Assembly: GCF_027571405.1 (NCBI RefSeq)
Contig: NZ_CP092968.1
Span: 2,502,001-2,566,000 of the forward strand
Origin: Methylocystis parvus OBBP
Lineage (GTDB): Bacteria; Pseudomonadota; Alphaproteobacteria; Rhizobiales; Beijerinckiaceae
DNA: 64,000 nt
Reading direction: 5' to 3'
Part shown: one piece after another, positions 1 through 8,629 of the stretch
Numbering within the stretch: position 1 is the first letter of the stretch
How the letters are laid out: each line of letters starts with the position of its first letter
Notes under the pieces: model-generated
The model's database searches: none
Seen by the model: only the letters and a program-made list of their open reading frames with translations
What the model was told of the DNA's origin: nothing
Position numbers and translations under genes: made by a program

Positions 1-245
1 TCAACGAAGTCTTCGGCATGGGCTTCGTCGCGCTCAAGCGCGCCATAAGGTTGCATCAGGCCGACGCGCTCTTGAAGGAAGGCGCGCCGCCCGGCGAGAT
101 CGCACGCATTGCGCGCGCGTACGAATTCAATCATCTCGGCCGCTTCTCGCAATATTACCGCGCGTTTTTCGGCGTCCTTCCGTCGGAGCGCGCATCGGAT
201 CGGCCGCCGGCGGCGGATAAAGCGGGATCGGATCTTCGCGACTAG
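1..245 (+). CDS. AraC-family transcriptional regulator, C-terminal part (cut by window edge)
   Basis: The reading frame is open from base 3 to the TAG at 243-245 and has no start inside the window, so only the last 80 or so residues are seen. They form the second helix-turn-helix of an AraC/XylS DNA-binding domain: FGMGFVALKRAIRLHQA, then IARAYEFNHLGRFSQYYRAFFG ending in GVLPSE. This closely matches the end of the AraC gene at 1786-2772 (GLGYVALKRLIRLQQA and GVLPSTE), so the two are paralogues with the transpeptidase and NUDIX genes between them. The effector cannot be judged because the sensor half is missing. Confidence 0.85.
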   Translation, partial: NEVFGMGFVALKRAIRLHQADALLKEGAPPGEIARIARAYEFNHLGRFSQYYRAFFGVLPSERASDRPPAADKAGSDLRD

Positions 246-270
246 GCGGAGGCGCGCCGTCTCCAGTCCG

Positions 271-840
271 CTATTTGAGAACCACGACCTTGGTCCCGAT
301 TTTCACGCGCGAATAGAGATCGATCACGTCATTATTGGTCATGCGAATGCAGCCCGACGAGACGGCGGCGCCGATCGTATCGGGCTCGTTGGAGCCGTGA
401 ATGCGGTATTCGCTGGAGCCGAGATAAAGCGCCCTCGCGCCGAGGGGATTCTCCATCCCACCCGCCATATGGCGCGGCAGGTCCGGCCGGCGCTTCAGCA
501 TGGGCGCGGGCGGGCGCCAGTCGGGCCATTCGCGTTTGCGGCTGATCGTCTTCGTCCCGGACCAGGTGAAGCCCTCGCGTCCGACGCCCACGCCATATTC
601 GATGGCCCGGCCGCCGCCCAGAACGTAATAGAGCCGCCTCTCCGTCGTGGAGATGACGACCGACCCGGCCTTATATTCCGGGTGCCGCCAAAGGACGAGC
701 TGCTTGGAGATCGCCTGCTGGCGGAAGATGGTCAGAAAGTCGGCGACAGGACCTCTGTCGAGGGGGCCCGCGGCGGCCGGCGCAAGGCAAAGGGCGAAAG
801 CGAAGAAAGCCAGTGAACCTTGCTTGCATGTCGTCGACAT
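271..840 (-). CDS. L,D-transpeptidase (YkuD/ErfK family), exported
   Basis: A 189-residue exported protein with an N-terminal signal peptide (hydrophobic residues 9-24, ending PAAAG). The YkuD catalytic signature is intact: H148 in IHGSNEP, then SSGCIRM with C164 as nucleophile and R166. Family members form 3-3 cross-links in peptidoglycan or attach proteins to it in the periplasm, using meso-DAP stems. The length is that of the short single-domain alphaproteobacterial members, and no LysM or peptidoglycan-binding domain is present. It converges with the AraC tail and diverges from the NUDIX gene, so it is probably monocistronic. Confidence 0.9.
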   Translation of the reverse strand: MSTTCKQGSLAFFAFALCLAPAAAGPLDRGPVADFLTIFRQQAISKQLVLWRHPEYKAGSVVISTTERRLYYVLGGGRAIEYGVGVGREGFTWSGTKTISRKREWPDWRPPAPMLKRRPDLPRHMAGGMENPLGARALYLGSSEYRIHGSNEPDTIGAAVSSGCIRMTNNDVIDLYSRVKIGTKVVVLK

Positions 841-943
841 CAGGTCGTCCCGCCTCTCGCCAGAGCTTGCCTCATGCCCTTGTTCGACGAAGATTGAGGC
901 CGAAATCCGACGCCGTCAGGCGCATTCACCGAAAGGCGTCAGC

Positions 944-1420
944 ATGCCGAAACGTAGCGCGGGCGTGATTTTGCACCGTCGGGGCGCAAGCGGGACCGAG
1001 GTGCTGCTCGCCCATCCCGGGGGCCCCTTTTGGGCCCGGAAAGACGCGGGCGCCTGGTCCGTCCCGAAGGGCGAGATCGAGGAAGGCGAAGACGCGCGGG
1101 AGGCCGCGAGGCGCGAGTTCCGCGAGGAGACGGGCCTCCCGCTTTCCGGCGAACCGGTCGCGCTCGGCGCTTTTCGCCAGCCGAGCGGGAAAACCGTGCT
1201 CGCCTTCGCCCTCGAGGGCGATCTCGACCCGTCGCAAGTCTCGAGCAATCTCTGTCGGCTCGAATGGCCGCCGAGAACGGGCCGCTTCATCGAAATCCCG
1301 GAAATCGACCGGGCCGCCTGGTTCACCCTCGCTGAAGCCGAAACGAAAATCATCGCGGGCCAGAAGCCGATTCTCGCGGCGCTCGCAGCGCGGCTGGGTT
1401 CGGTGAAGAGAGAGGGCTGA
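944..1420 (+). CDS. NUDIX hydrolase
   Basis: 158 residues from the ATG at 944; the longer upstream frame overlaps the transpeptidase promoter and has no conserved content. The Nudix box is a full match to G-x5-E-x7-R-E-U-x-E-E-x-G-U: G43, E49, R57, E58, E61, E62 and G64. The family cleaves nucleoside diphosphates linked to another group, with Mg2+ bound by the Glu cluster. The N-terminal KRSAGVILHRR strand and the KGEIEEGE loop resemble the diadenosine polyphosphate/ADP-ribose type, but substrate cannot be assigned. Likely a single cytosolic gene. Confidence 0.88.
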   Translation: MPKRSAGVILHRRGASGTEVLLAHPGGPFWARKDAGAWSVPKGEIEEGEDAREAARREFREETGLPLSGEPVALGAFRQPSGKTVLAFALEGDLDPSQVSSNLCRLEWPPRTGRFIEIPEIDRAAWFTLAEAETKIIAGQKPILAALAARLGSVKREG

Positions 1421-1432
1421 AATGCAGCTTCG

Positions 1433-1630
1433 TCACGGCGCCGGCGCGGTCCAGCGGGGCGTTCGCGGAATCCAGCATTCGACGCCGTGGTGGCATTCGG
1501 CGCCGGTGAGACGGTTGCGGTGGAGATAAGGCGAGGCGGAGGGACCGAAGCGGTTGCTCCAGGCGAGGAAGGCCAGGCCGAGAGCGACGAGCGTGAAAAA
1601 GGCGTTCCGCCAGACCCGTAACCGCCGCAT
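1433..1630 (-). CDS. Small single-pass membrane protein, unknown function
   Basis: A 65-residue frame starting at the ATG at 1630; a longer start at 1678 gives 81 residues. It has a basic N-terminus (MRRLRVWRN), one hydrophobic segment (FFTLVALGLAFLAW, about residues 10-23) and a tail with two cysteines (ECHHGVEC). It converges with the NUDIX gene, leaving only 12 bases between the stops. No family recognised; a spurious frame in GC-rich DNA remains possible. Confidence 0.35.
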   Translation of the reverse strand: MRRLRVWRNAFFTLVALGLAFLAWSNRFGPSASPYLHRNRLTGAECHHGVECWIPRTPRWTAPAP

Positions 1631-1785
1631 GAGCTTTCCCCGCGCAACTCGACGGCGGGAAATTGGGGCGTTGCGCAAGGAAGCCCAGCGTGGCCGCCTG
1701 GGGCCGGCCTCCCTAGCGGATGCGCGAAATGGATATGGCGGGAAGATGAAAGCTTTGTCATAGATCGATAGCGAAAATTTGGATT

Positions 1786-2772
1786 ATGGCAGATCGCTCC
1801 GAACTGATTTCCGCGACCGATCCGGCAAAGATCGGCGCAACGCTCCCGGCAGGCTGGCGGCCGCGCGTCTACCGCCTCGACTCCGGCCGAGTTCGCATCC
1901 GCCGTCGACATCGTGAAATCGCTCCCGGCGTCTCCATCGAGGAGCTGCAGCTTCTGGCCGGCTCGATGCGCGTCATTGGCGTTGTTGATCCGGGCGTCCT
2001 CAAGATTGCGTTTTTCGACGCGCCCGAGATGCGCGTTCTCGGGCATCACGTCCGCAATTCCTTCATGGTCGTCGCCTGCGGCGGCGCGCGCTTCGACAGC
2101 GTCGGCGCGGCTCCAGGCGCAGCCCTTACGCTGAACTTCAGCGCGGCGGCGGCAGGCTGCATCGTTTCGGAAGCCGCGGCGCCTCGCCTCAAGGAACGGC
2201 TCACAGGGCCGCTCGGATGCGAGGCGCTGCTCTTTCCGCAAACCCCGAGAGCCGCCGCGCTTCAGCGACAATTGCGCGAACTCCTTGGCGCGGCCGACAT
2301 CGACCGGCCGGACAATCCTGCGCCGCAGCCTCTCGTCGCGGTCGCCGACATCTTCGCGATTACTGCGGAGCTGATCGATCAGATCCTTTCGATGGACCTG
2401 CGCATACCGGGCCTCACCGTCGGACGCCGGCGCGAATTGGCGTTCGCGACGGAAGAATTGCTGTGGGAGCCGCCAATGTCCGACGGCGCGCGCAGGCTCT
2501 CGCTCGACGACGCATCGAAGCGGCTGAAAAGCTCGCGGCGCGGCATACAGCTCGCGCTGCAACAAGAGTTCGGCCTCGGATATGTCGCGCTCAAGCGGCT
2601 CATTCGCTTGCAGCAGGCGTACGCCGCGCTGAAGCGCGCGCCCGGAACAGGCATTGGCGAGCTCGCGCGGTCGCACGAATTCTTTCATCCGAGCCGTTTC
2701 TCGAAACAATATCGGGAGATGTTCGGCGTACTTCCTTCGACCGAGCCCAAAGATCCCGCCACCGACGGTTGA
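1786..2772 (+). CDS. AraC-family transcriptional regulator
   Basis: 328 residues with a weakly conserved N-terminal sensor half (about 1-220) and a C-terminal pair of helix-turn-helix motifs (about 225-322), ending in the typical FHPSRFSKQYREMFGVLPS. This is the AraC-binding-like arrangement. The C-terminal 60 residues closely match the truncated gene at 1-245, so the pair is a local duplication. No operon partner: the next gene starts 165 bases downstream on the same strand. Ligand and targets are unknown. Confidence 0.85.
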   Translation: MADRSELISATDPAKIGATLPAGWRPRVYRLDSGRVRIRRRHREIAPGVSIEELQLLAGSMRVIGVVDPGVLKIAFFDAPEMRVLGHHVRNSFMVVACGGARFDSVGAAPGAALTLNFSAAAAGCIVSEAAAPRLKERLTGPLGCEALLFPQTPRAAALQRQLRELLGAADIDRPDNPAPQPLVAVADIFAITAELIDQILSMDLRIPGLTVGRRRELAFATEELLWEPPMSDGARRLSLDDASKRLKSSRRGIQLALQQEFGLGYVALKRLIRLQQAYAALKRAPGTGIGELARSHEFFHPSRFSKQYREMFGVLPSTEPKDPATDG

Positions 2773-2804
2773 AGACGCTTGGTTTTTGCGTTTCAGCCGC
2801 AACC

Positions 2805-2821
2805 AAAGCGCGATGCGCTTT
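2805..2821 (+). terminator. Possible terminator hairpin after the AraC gene
   Basis: Perfect 7-base inverted repeat AAAGCGC-GAT-GCGCTTT, 33 bases past the AraC stop. The 3' arm ends in three T but no long T-run follows, so termination is plausible rather than clear. Confidence 0.35.
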
Positions 2822-2937
2822 GCGCAAAATGGCTAAGGACAAGATCCGACTCCCCCTTCTATTCTGTTTAGACGATCGCTGACTCAGCGTTTCGTAGAAA
2901 TATTCGTCGGGAATTGTTGTGGGACGGGCAAAGCGCA

Positions 2938-3318
2938 ATGCTCAGGGAAGACGAACAAGACCATGATTTTCCGTCGAAGTTCAATTTAGACGTCGAAGAA
3001 GCTTCAGCGACTCGAACCTTAACGAGACGCGAACTCGCGCGGGCGGTCGCCACGGCCTGCGCCGCCATCCCCCAAAATCGCGCCGGCGTTCTCGTCCACG
3101 AAGTCCTGTCGGAAATTTCCGCCGCCCTCGTCGCCGGCGAAAACGTAACGTTGTGCAATTTCGGCAAATTCGTTCTGGTCGAGAAGAAAGAGCGCAAGGG
3201 ACGCAATCCCCGGACCGGCGATCTCGCCATCGTCGCGCCGCGGCGGGTCGCAAGTTTCCGCGCCTCCCGTCACATGAAGGCCGCGATCGCAAGCAATGTC
3301 GGCCGCCGATCCGATTGA
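2938..3318 (+). CDS. HU/IHF-family DNA-binding protein (IHF-alpha-like)
   Basis: 126 residues from the ATG at 2938; a TTG at 2914 would add eight. The core matches the HU/IHF fold: TLTRRELARAVA, then LSEISAALVAGENVTLCNFGKF, then the DNA-binding arm signature GRNPRTGD. Family members dimerise and bend DNA, acting in nucleoid structure, recombination and promoter architecture. The 25-residue acidic N-terminal extension and the lone position (no pheT or rpsA neighbour) suggest an extra paralogue rather than the housekeeping ihfA. The orphan nuoD follows 207 bases downstream. Confidence 0.88.
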   Translation: MLREDEQDHDFPSKFNLDVEEASATRTLTRRELARAVATACAAIPQNRAGVLVHEVLSEISAALVAGENVTLCNFGKFVLVEKKERKGRNPRTGDLAIVAPRRVASFRASRHMKAAIASNVGRRSD

Positions 3319-3480
3319 GGCCGCCCTGCGCGCGCAAGCGTAAAGGCCTCGCCAATCGCATCGGGACCGTTCGGGCGCCGCTGCGGACCAGGACGGAATG
3401 CGAAAGCCGAACTTACCTCGCGGAAGCGTAAGCGCGCGCGAAGGACCTTGAGCGCGGCTCGATCCTTCGCCTTTCAGCGG

Positions 3481-3502
3481 CCCGCTCTTCCTTGCGAGCG
3501 GG
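3481..3502. other. Inverted repeat ahead of orphan nuoD
   Basis: CCCGCTC at 3481-3487 and GAGCGGG at 3496-3502 pair perfectly around an 8-base loop, 23 bases before the nuoD start. It could end the HU/IHF transcript or shield the nuoD start, which has no clear Shine-Dalgarno sequence. Short GC-rich repeats are common by chance in this DNA. Confidence 0.3.
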
Positions 3503-3525
3503 ACGCGGCGCCCTAACTCGCTCGC

Positions 3526-4761
3526 ATGCCAATGCGAACGCACGACCACGACGCCTTGCAAAGCTCTCCGCGGGAAGTCGATCCGCAACGAAGCTTCACA
3601 GTCAATTTCGGGCCGGTGCATCCCGCCGCGCATGGCGTGCTTCGCCTGATATTGGAGCTTGAGGGCGAAGTCGTCGCGCGCGCGGATCCGCATATCGGCT
3701 TTCTGCATCGCGGCACCGAGAAGTTGATCGAAGACAAGACCTATCTCCAGGCTCTCCCTTATTTCGACAGGCTCGATTACGTCGCGCCGATGAATCAGGA
3801 GCACGCCTTCTGCCTCGCGATCGAGCGGCTTCTGGAGATAACGATCCCGCGCCGCGCACAGCTTATTCGCGTGCTTTACTGCGAGATCGGCCGGCTGCTT
3901 TCCCATCTCCTCAACATCACCACGCAAGCGTCGGACGTCGGGGCGCTGACGCCCAATCTCTGGGGTTTCGAGGAACGCGAAAAGCTCATGGTCTTCTATG
4001 AACGCGGGTCCGGCGCGCGCATGCATGCGAATTATTTTCGCGTCGGCGGCGTTCACCAGGATCTTGCGGCGGATCTTTTGGACGACATCGCCGCATTCTG
4101 CGACCCTTTTCTGCGCGTTTGCGACGATCTTGATACGGTGCTCGGCGACAACCGCGTTTTCAAGGAACGCAATGTCGGCATCGCCGAAACGACGCTCGAC
4201 GAAGCCTGGGCGCGCGGCTTTTCGGGCGTGATGGTTCGGGCCTGCGGCGCCGCCTGGGATCTCCGCAAGTCGCAGCCCTACGAATGCTATGAGGAACTCG
4301 ACTTCGACATTCCTGTCGGTTCGCATGGCGATTGCTACGATCGCTATTGCGTCAGAATGGAGGAGATGCGTCAATCCACGCGCATCATGCGTCAGTGCCT
4401 CGACAGGCTGCGCGGGCGCGACGGCGCCGGCCCCGTCATATCGGAGAACGCGAAGATCGCGCCGCCCAAACGCGCCGTCATGAAACGATCGATGGAAGCG
4501 ACGATCGAACATTTCAAACTGTTTTCGGAAGGCGTCCGCGCTCCCGCCGGCGAGGTCTATGCGGCGGTCGAGGCGCCCAAAGGGGAATTCGGCGTGTATC
4601 TTGTGTCGCAAGGCTTCAACAAGCCGTACAGGTGCAAGATCAGAGCGCCTTCCTTCGCCAATCTTCAGGCGATTGACCGGTTGGCGCGAGGGCACATGCT
4701 GGCCGACGTCTCCGCGATCGTCGGTTCGCTCGACATCGTATTCGGCGAAATCGACAGATAG
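3526..4761 (+). CDS. nuoD: Orphan NADH-quinone oxidoreductase subunit D paralogue
   Basis: 411 residues, full length for NuoD, the 49-kDa subunit that lines the quinone pocket of complex I. Family landmarks run the whole length: [86 protein letters not shown] and [11 protein letters not shown]. The usual GPQHP is GPVHP and the usual RGSGAAWDLR is [10 protein letters not shown], so it is diverged from the housekeeping copy. No other nuo gene is in the window; it lies between an HU/IHF gene and hemP. It may be a backup subunit or part of a modified complex; a full nuo operon must exist elsewhere for either role. Confidence 0.9.
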   Translation: MPMRTHDHDALQSSPREVDPQRSFTVNFGPVHPAAHGVLRLILELEGEVVARADPHIGFLHRGTEKLIEDKTYLQALPYFDRLDYVAPMNQEHAFCLAIERLLEITIPRRAQLIRVLYCEIGRLLSHLLNITTQASDVGALTPNLWGFEEREKLMVFYERGSGARMHANYFRVGGVHQDLAADLLDDIAAFCDPFLRVCDDLDTVLGDNRVFKERNVGIAETTLDEAWARGFSGVMVRACGAAWDLRKSQPYECYEELDFDIPVGSHGDCYDRYCVRMEEMRQSTRIMRQCLDRLRGRDGAGPVISENAKIAPPKRAVMKRSMEATIEHFKLFSEGVRAPAGEVYAAVEAPKGEFGVYLVSQGFNKPYRCKIRAPSFANLQAIDRLARGHMLADVSAIVGSLDIVFGEIDR

Positions 4762-4881
4762 CCGGAAAGGCCGGAATTCGCCGCGCCGCGGTCGCCCCGG
4801 CGCGCGCGTCGATGACTTGATGAATGTCGATCGACCGGCCTCTCGTCAAATTGTCGAGCGCGGCGCGACGGCGGCGGCGTC

Positions 4882-5073
4882 TTACTTCGTCAGGATGAGC
4901 TTGTTGTTGGCCGTGATGCGCAATCGATAGCGTTCGCCGGCATGAAGAATGATGGCTTCCTGTCGCGGCCCGAGAAGCTCCCGCGCGTCGAATTCAGATC
5001 GAGGCGATGCGGAGCCCGTCTTGGAATCCGGCGACGGTTTCGCCTCCCCCGTCCTATCGATTTGCTTTGTCAT
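4882..5073 (-). CDS. hemP: Hemin uptake protein HemP
   Basis: 63 residues. The C-terminal core is classic HemP: RELLGPRQEAIILHAGERYRLRIT followed by a LILTK ending (the first motif is spread over residues 31-54). In rhizobia and Burkholderia-type bacteria HemP/HmuP is needed for expression or function of haem and siderophore receptors. Here it diverges from the TonB receptor at 5368 across a 294-base region with several palindromes, which fits joint iron control. The N-terminal 30 residues are polar and probably unstructured. Confidence 0.88.
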   Translation of the reverse strand: MTKQIDRTGEAKPSPDSKTGSASPRSEFDARELLGPRQEAIILHAGERYRLRITANNKLILTK

Positions 5074-5149
5074 GACGGAAATGGTTCGGCGGTCGCGCCA
5101 ATAACGTCAATAGCGCCGCGCGCAAATTGGAATATTTCTAGACTTTCGA

Positions 5150-5167
5150 GTGTCAGTATTCTGACAC
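5150..5167. promoter_or_regulatory. Perfect palindrome, candidate operator
   Basis: GTGTCAG-TATT-CTGACAC, two 7-base arms in perfect symmetry around 4 bases, midway between hemP and the receptor gene. The size and placement fit a dimeric regulator. It matches no iron-regulator consensus I can name with confidence. Confidence 0.5.
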
Positions 5168-5205
5168 CGGAATTGTTTCATTGGGCCCAATATGACATAT
5201 CTATC

Positions 5206-5218
5206 TGGAAATTTTCCA
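5206..5218. promoter_or_regulatory. Second palindrome, candidate operator
   Basis: TGGAAA-T-TTTCCA, perfect 6-base arms around one T, 150 bases before the receptor start and inside the AT-rich part of the region. May be a binding site or promoter-linked element; unproven. Confidence 0.35.
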
Positions 5219-5367
5219 AATTCGACAGCCAAGTTTTTTCTTGAGTGTGCAACTGGACCACTTTTACACAAAGAAGAATGACTGCACTCTTTCAGCAAGC
5301 CAGCCAAGGCGTGAAGCCCAGCCAGCCAGCGACCGCAGCAGCACTCGCATGGCAGGAGGGATTTTAA

Positions 5368-7935
5368 GTGAAACGCGTTCCGAGCTCCATCAAATCACCG
5401 CTTTCGCTTCGCTCGCTACAGGACACGTTGACAAGCGCAACCATGCGCAGCGGCGCCACTGCGACCGCTCTCGGCGTCGCGGCGCTCATGGCCTCCATGG
5501 ACGCCGCAACGGCTCAGGATTCGTCGACGACGCTGCCGCCGGTCAAGGTCGACGCCCCGCGCGAGAAGCCGCGCCCGGTGGTCGTGCCCGTGAAGCCGAA
5601 ACCGACGCCCGTCGTCGTCGCCAAGCCGCAACCGGCGCATCATCCCGCGCAGACGCATGCCGCCTCGACGACGCATCACACGGGACCCACGACGGCGAGC
5701 GCGCGCGCGACTGGCGGCGGCGCCGCGCCCGCCGGCGCCCCGGCCGCGGCGGGGCCGAGCGTTCCGCTCTTCATCCAGGCGGAGCGGGACCCCTATGCGG
5801 ATCCGGTTGCGCCCTATCGCGCGGTCCGGGTGCAGTCGAACAAATTCACTCAGCCGATCATCAACACGCCCCGCACCATCACTGTCCTCACGCGCGAAGC
5901 TCTCGATGACAAGAATGCGACGAGTCTTCGCGAAATCGGCCGCAGCACCGCGGGCGTGACTCTCGGCACGGGCGAAGGCGGCAACGCTTTCGGCGACCGC
6001 TTCTTCATTCGCGGCTTCGACGCGCGCAACGACATCTTCGTCGACGGCATTCGCGACCCGGCGGTCAATGTCCGCGAAAACTTCTACACCGAACAGGTCG
6101 AAATCCTTCGTGGTCCGGGCTCGAGCTTCGCTGGACGCGGCACCGCCGGCGGCGCGATCAACATCGTCACCAAGCAGGCGAACACGATCAGCGACTTCGT
6201 GGACATGCGGGCGCAGGGCGGCACGGCGGATCAGACGAAGCGCGTCACGCTCGACGTCAACAAGGTGATCAGCCCGATGCTCGCGGTGCGCGCCAACGGC
6301 CTCTTCCAGGACGCCAATGTCGCGGGCCGCAGCTTCGTCACCGACGACCGCAACGGCGCGGCCGGCTCGGTGGTGTTCAAGCCGCTCGAAAATCTGACCT
6401 TCACGGCGCAATACACCCATGTCTATCAGAACGGCCTGCCGGATTTCGGCGTGCCGTATAACCGCGCGAGAAACCGGCCCTATCCGGAAGGCGTGACGCC
6501 GCGTTACGTCTGGTACGGGCTCATCAATCGCGACTTTTCCGCCTACTCCCAGGATTTCGGAACCTTCACGGCGACGTGGCGCTATAATGAGAATCTGACG
6601 CTGAGCAGCCGTCTCCGTCAGGGCCGGTCGGTGATCGACTATGTCGGCACGCTGACGCAGAACTCCAATCTCGCGGCCCGCACGGTGACGATCGGCGCGC
6701 AGAGCCGCTATCAGGTGACGAACGTCCTCGCCAACCAGACGGACGCCAACATCAAATTCGACACCGGTCCGATCAAGCACGAGGCGGTCACCGGCGTCGA
6801 GTTCTCCCGAGAGGGCGTGACGCGCACGAATTATCAGGGGCTCAATTCGGAATTCAACGGGCAGCCGATCGTCGCCGGGCAGCTCAACTGCAACATCTAC
6901 CTGCCCTGCACCTATCTGCCCTTCACGAACAAGCCTTATCTCAATCCCAACTTCACGCGCATCGCGGTCGACACGGCGTCGGGCTACGTGATCGAGACGG
7001 CGAACTACCAGGACATCGTCATCGCCAATGCCGGCGTGCGTTTCGACGACTACACCATCACCAACCGCAACGAGACCTACACGACCTTCGCCGCCAATCA
7101 TTCCTTCATGACCAATTACAACGCCGGCCTGGTGTTGAAGCCGATGAAGGATGTGAGCCTTTACACCGCCTACGCCACGTCGACCAATCCGGTCGGCGCG
7201 GAGCTCGACGGCGGCGCGGCGAATTATGGCGGCCTGACCACGGCGGTTCAGATCTTCCCGCCGCAATATAACCGCGCCAAGGAAATCGGCGTGAAATGGC
7301 AGGCGATGGAGCATCTGCTCGCGACGCTCGCTCTCTTCAGGACCGACGTCAGCAATGCGCGCGAGGTCAATTCCGGCGTCACGACGGGCAACTCCGCCTA
7401 TTACGTGCAGGGCGTCGACCTGGAGGTCGCCGGCAACATCACCGACAGATGGAGCATGATCGGCGGTCTGGTGATCATGGAGTCGAAAGTCAAGCAGTCC
7501 CCTGTCTGGACGAATGTCGGCCTCCAGCTCGCCAATATCGCGCACGAGTCCTTCAGCCTCCTGTCGAAATACAAATTCGGCGACCTGATTGGCCTCGATC
7601 TGGATGGTCTCGAAGTCGGCGGGCAGGCGGTCTATCGCTCGAAGATCTATGGCGGCAACAATATCGTCGCCAACGGCGCCACGGCCCTCAACGCCGCATT
7701 TTGGCCGGCGCCGACCGCGGCCAATCCCTTCGTCAACGTGCCGACGATCCTGCCTTCCTACTGGCGCTTCGACGTGTTCGCGGAAGCGAACATCTCGAAA
7801 AACGTCGGCATGAAGCTGACCGTCAGCAACCTCTTCAACCGGACCTATTACGACGCCTTCTACCAGACGGCGGCGCCATACGCGCAGATGGCGCCGGGAC
7901 GCGCCGTCTATCTCGAAACCCACGTAAACTTCTAG
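5368..7935 (+). CDS. TonB-dependent siderophore receptor with long Pro/His-rich N-terminus
   Basis: 855 residues. A GTG start is supported by AGGAGG eight bases upstream. The signal peptide core is residues 29-48 (cleavage near ATAQD). A linker of about 80 residues follows, rich in Lys-Pro and His. The plug begins near 155 (PRTITVLTREALDD, then FFIRGFDARNDIFVDGIRD and EILRGPGSSFAGRGTAGGAINIVTKQ). The 22-strand barrel follows and ends in the outer-membrane signature LETHVNF. The plug is of the catecholate type (Fiu/FhuE-like). It leads an operon with two piuC-like genes and exbB-exbD-tonB, so ferric-siderophore import is the likely role. Expression is probably iron-repressed through the region shared with hemP. 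Confidence 0.93.
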   Translation: MKRVPSSIKSPLSLRSLQDTLTSATMRSGATATALGVAALMASMDAATAQDSSTTLPPVKVDAPREKPRPVVVPVKPKPTPVVVAKPQPAHHPAQTHAASTTHHTGPTTASARATGGGAAPAGAPAAAGPSVPLFIQAERDPYADPVAPYRAVRVQSNKFTQPIINTPRTITVLTREALDDKNATSLREIGRSTAGVTLGTGEGGNAFGDRFFIRGFDARNDIFVDGIRDPAVNVRENFYTEQVEILRGPGSSFAGRGTAGGAINIVTKQANTISDFVDMRAQGGTADQTKRVTLDVNKVISPMLAVRANGLFQDANVAGRSFVTDDRNGAAGSVVFKPLENLTFTAQYTHVYQNGLPDFGVPYNRARNRPYPEGVTPRYVWYGLINRDFSAYSQDFGTFTATWRYNENLTLSSRLRQGRSVIDYVGTLTQNSNLAARTVTIGAQSRYQVTNVLANQTDANIKFDTGPIKHEAVTGVEFSREGVTRTNYQGLNSEFNGQPIVAGQLNCNIYLPCTYLPFTNKPYLNPNFTRIAVDTASGYVIETANYQDIVIANAGVRFDDYTITNRNETYTTFAANHSFMTNYNAGLVLKPMKDVSLYTAYATSTNPVGAELDGGAANYGGLTTAVQIFPPQYNRAKEIGVKWQAMEHLLATLALFRTDVSNAREVNSGVTTGNSAYYVQGVDLEVAGNITDRWSMIGGLVIMESKVKQSPVWTNVGLQLANIAHESFSLLSKYKFGDLIGLDLDGLEVGGQAVYRSKIYGGNNIVANGATALNAAFWPAPTAANPFVNVPTILPSYWRFDVFAEANISKNVGMKLTVSNLFNRTYYDAFYQTAAPYAQMAPGRAVYLETHVNF

Positions 7936-7943
7936 GAGGCTCA

Positions 7944-8624
7944 ATGCTCGCTCACGTCCCCGGCGCGCTCGGCGAAGCTGAAATCCTGCGGTTGCGGGAG
8001 GCGCTCGCCGGCGCGTCGTGGGAGGACGGCGCGTCGTCCGGCGGCGCGAGCAAGACGATGAAGCGGAACAGCCAGCTTCCGCCCGACTCGGAATTGTCGC
8101 GCAAGCTCGGATCGGCCGTCGCGTCGGCCCTCCTCGCGAGCCCGGCCTTCATCGCGGCGGCGATCCCGCTCAGAATCTTCCCGCCTCTCTTCGAAAGATA
8201 TGAGGCGGGAGACCGCTTCGATCCGCATGTCGACAATGCGGTGCGCGGCGACGCCATGACCGGCGCGCGCATTCGCGTCGATCTCTGCGCGACGCTGCTC
8301 CTCTCGGAGCCCGACGAATATGAGGGCGGCCATCTCTTCGTCGAAGACATATTCGGCTCCCGCGAATTCAAGCCCCATGCGGGAGACGTCGTGCTCTTTT
8401 CCGCCGGCAGCCTGAACATGGTGACGCCGGTCACGCGCGGCGAACGCCTCGCCTCCTTCGTCTGGCTGCAAAGCATGATCCAGTCGGACGAGGCGCGCGA
8501 TCTCGTCTGCGACCTCGATGCGGCCATACAGGACCTCTCGCCGCGCATTGGCGGCGACGACGCCGATATGCGCAGGCTTTCGACGGTCTATCACAATCTC
8601 ATCCGCATCTGGGGGGAGGCGTAG
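7944..8624 (+). CDS. PiuC-like Fe/2-oxoglutarate dioxygenase, first copy; distal iron His replaced by Asn
   Basis: 226 residues, with AGGAGG seven bases before the ATG. It belongs to the PKHD-type hydroxylase family (PiuC/YbiX), whose genes sit beside siderophore receptors. The iron site in this family is H96-x-D98...H159 with R169 for 2-oxoglutarate. Here H95 and D97 (PHVDNAVRG) and R168 (RGERLAS) are present, but the distal histidine is N158 (AGSLNMV; codon AAC). The rest of the fold is intact, down to [11 protein letters not shown], and there are no stops or frameshifts, so the gene is not a plain pseudogene. It may be inactive, structural, or changed in chemistry. A normal copy follows 5 bases later. 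Confidence 0.9.
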   Translation: MLAHVPGALGEAEILRLREALAGASWEDGASSGGASKTMKRNSQLPPDSELSRKLGSAVASALLASPAFIAAAIPLRIFPPLFERYEAGDRFDPHVDNAVRGDAMTGARIRVDLCATLLLSEPDEYEGGHLFVEDIFGSREFKPHAGDVVLFSAGSLNMVTPVTRGERLASFVWLQSMIQSDEARDLVCDLDAAIQDLSPRIGGDDADMRRLSTVYHNLIRIWGEA

Positions 8625-8629
8625 GCGCC

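Larger units (their letters stand above)
5074..5367. promoter_or_regulatory. Divergent hemP / receptor control region
   Basis: 294 bases, more AT-rich than its surroundings, between two iron-uptake transcription units. It holds four inverted repeats: GGAATATTTC-type at 5129-5141, GTGTCAG-TATT-CTGACAC at 5150-5167, TTGGGCCCAA at 5181-5190 and TGGAAA-T-TTTCCA at 5206-5218. On the hemP strand TCTAGAA-ATA-TTCCA loosely recalls the Irr iron-control element, but only four of seven arm positions are symmetric, so that is a guess. The receptor has a strong AGGAGG site eight bases before its GTG start. Confidence 0.6.

Noticed and set aside
916..2802. 628-codon open frame on the minus strand across NUDIX and AraC genes
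   Set aside because: Antisense to two clear genes; low-complexity Arg/Ala/Gly content and no domain. A GC-rich shadow.
3019..4695. 558-codon frame antisense to nuoD
   Set aside because: Shadow of a firmly identified gene, no family features.
5416..7944. 842-codon frame antisense to the TonB receptor
   Set aside because: Long only because of codon bias of the receptor; no conserved motifs.
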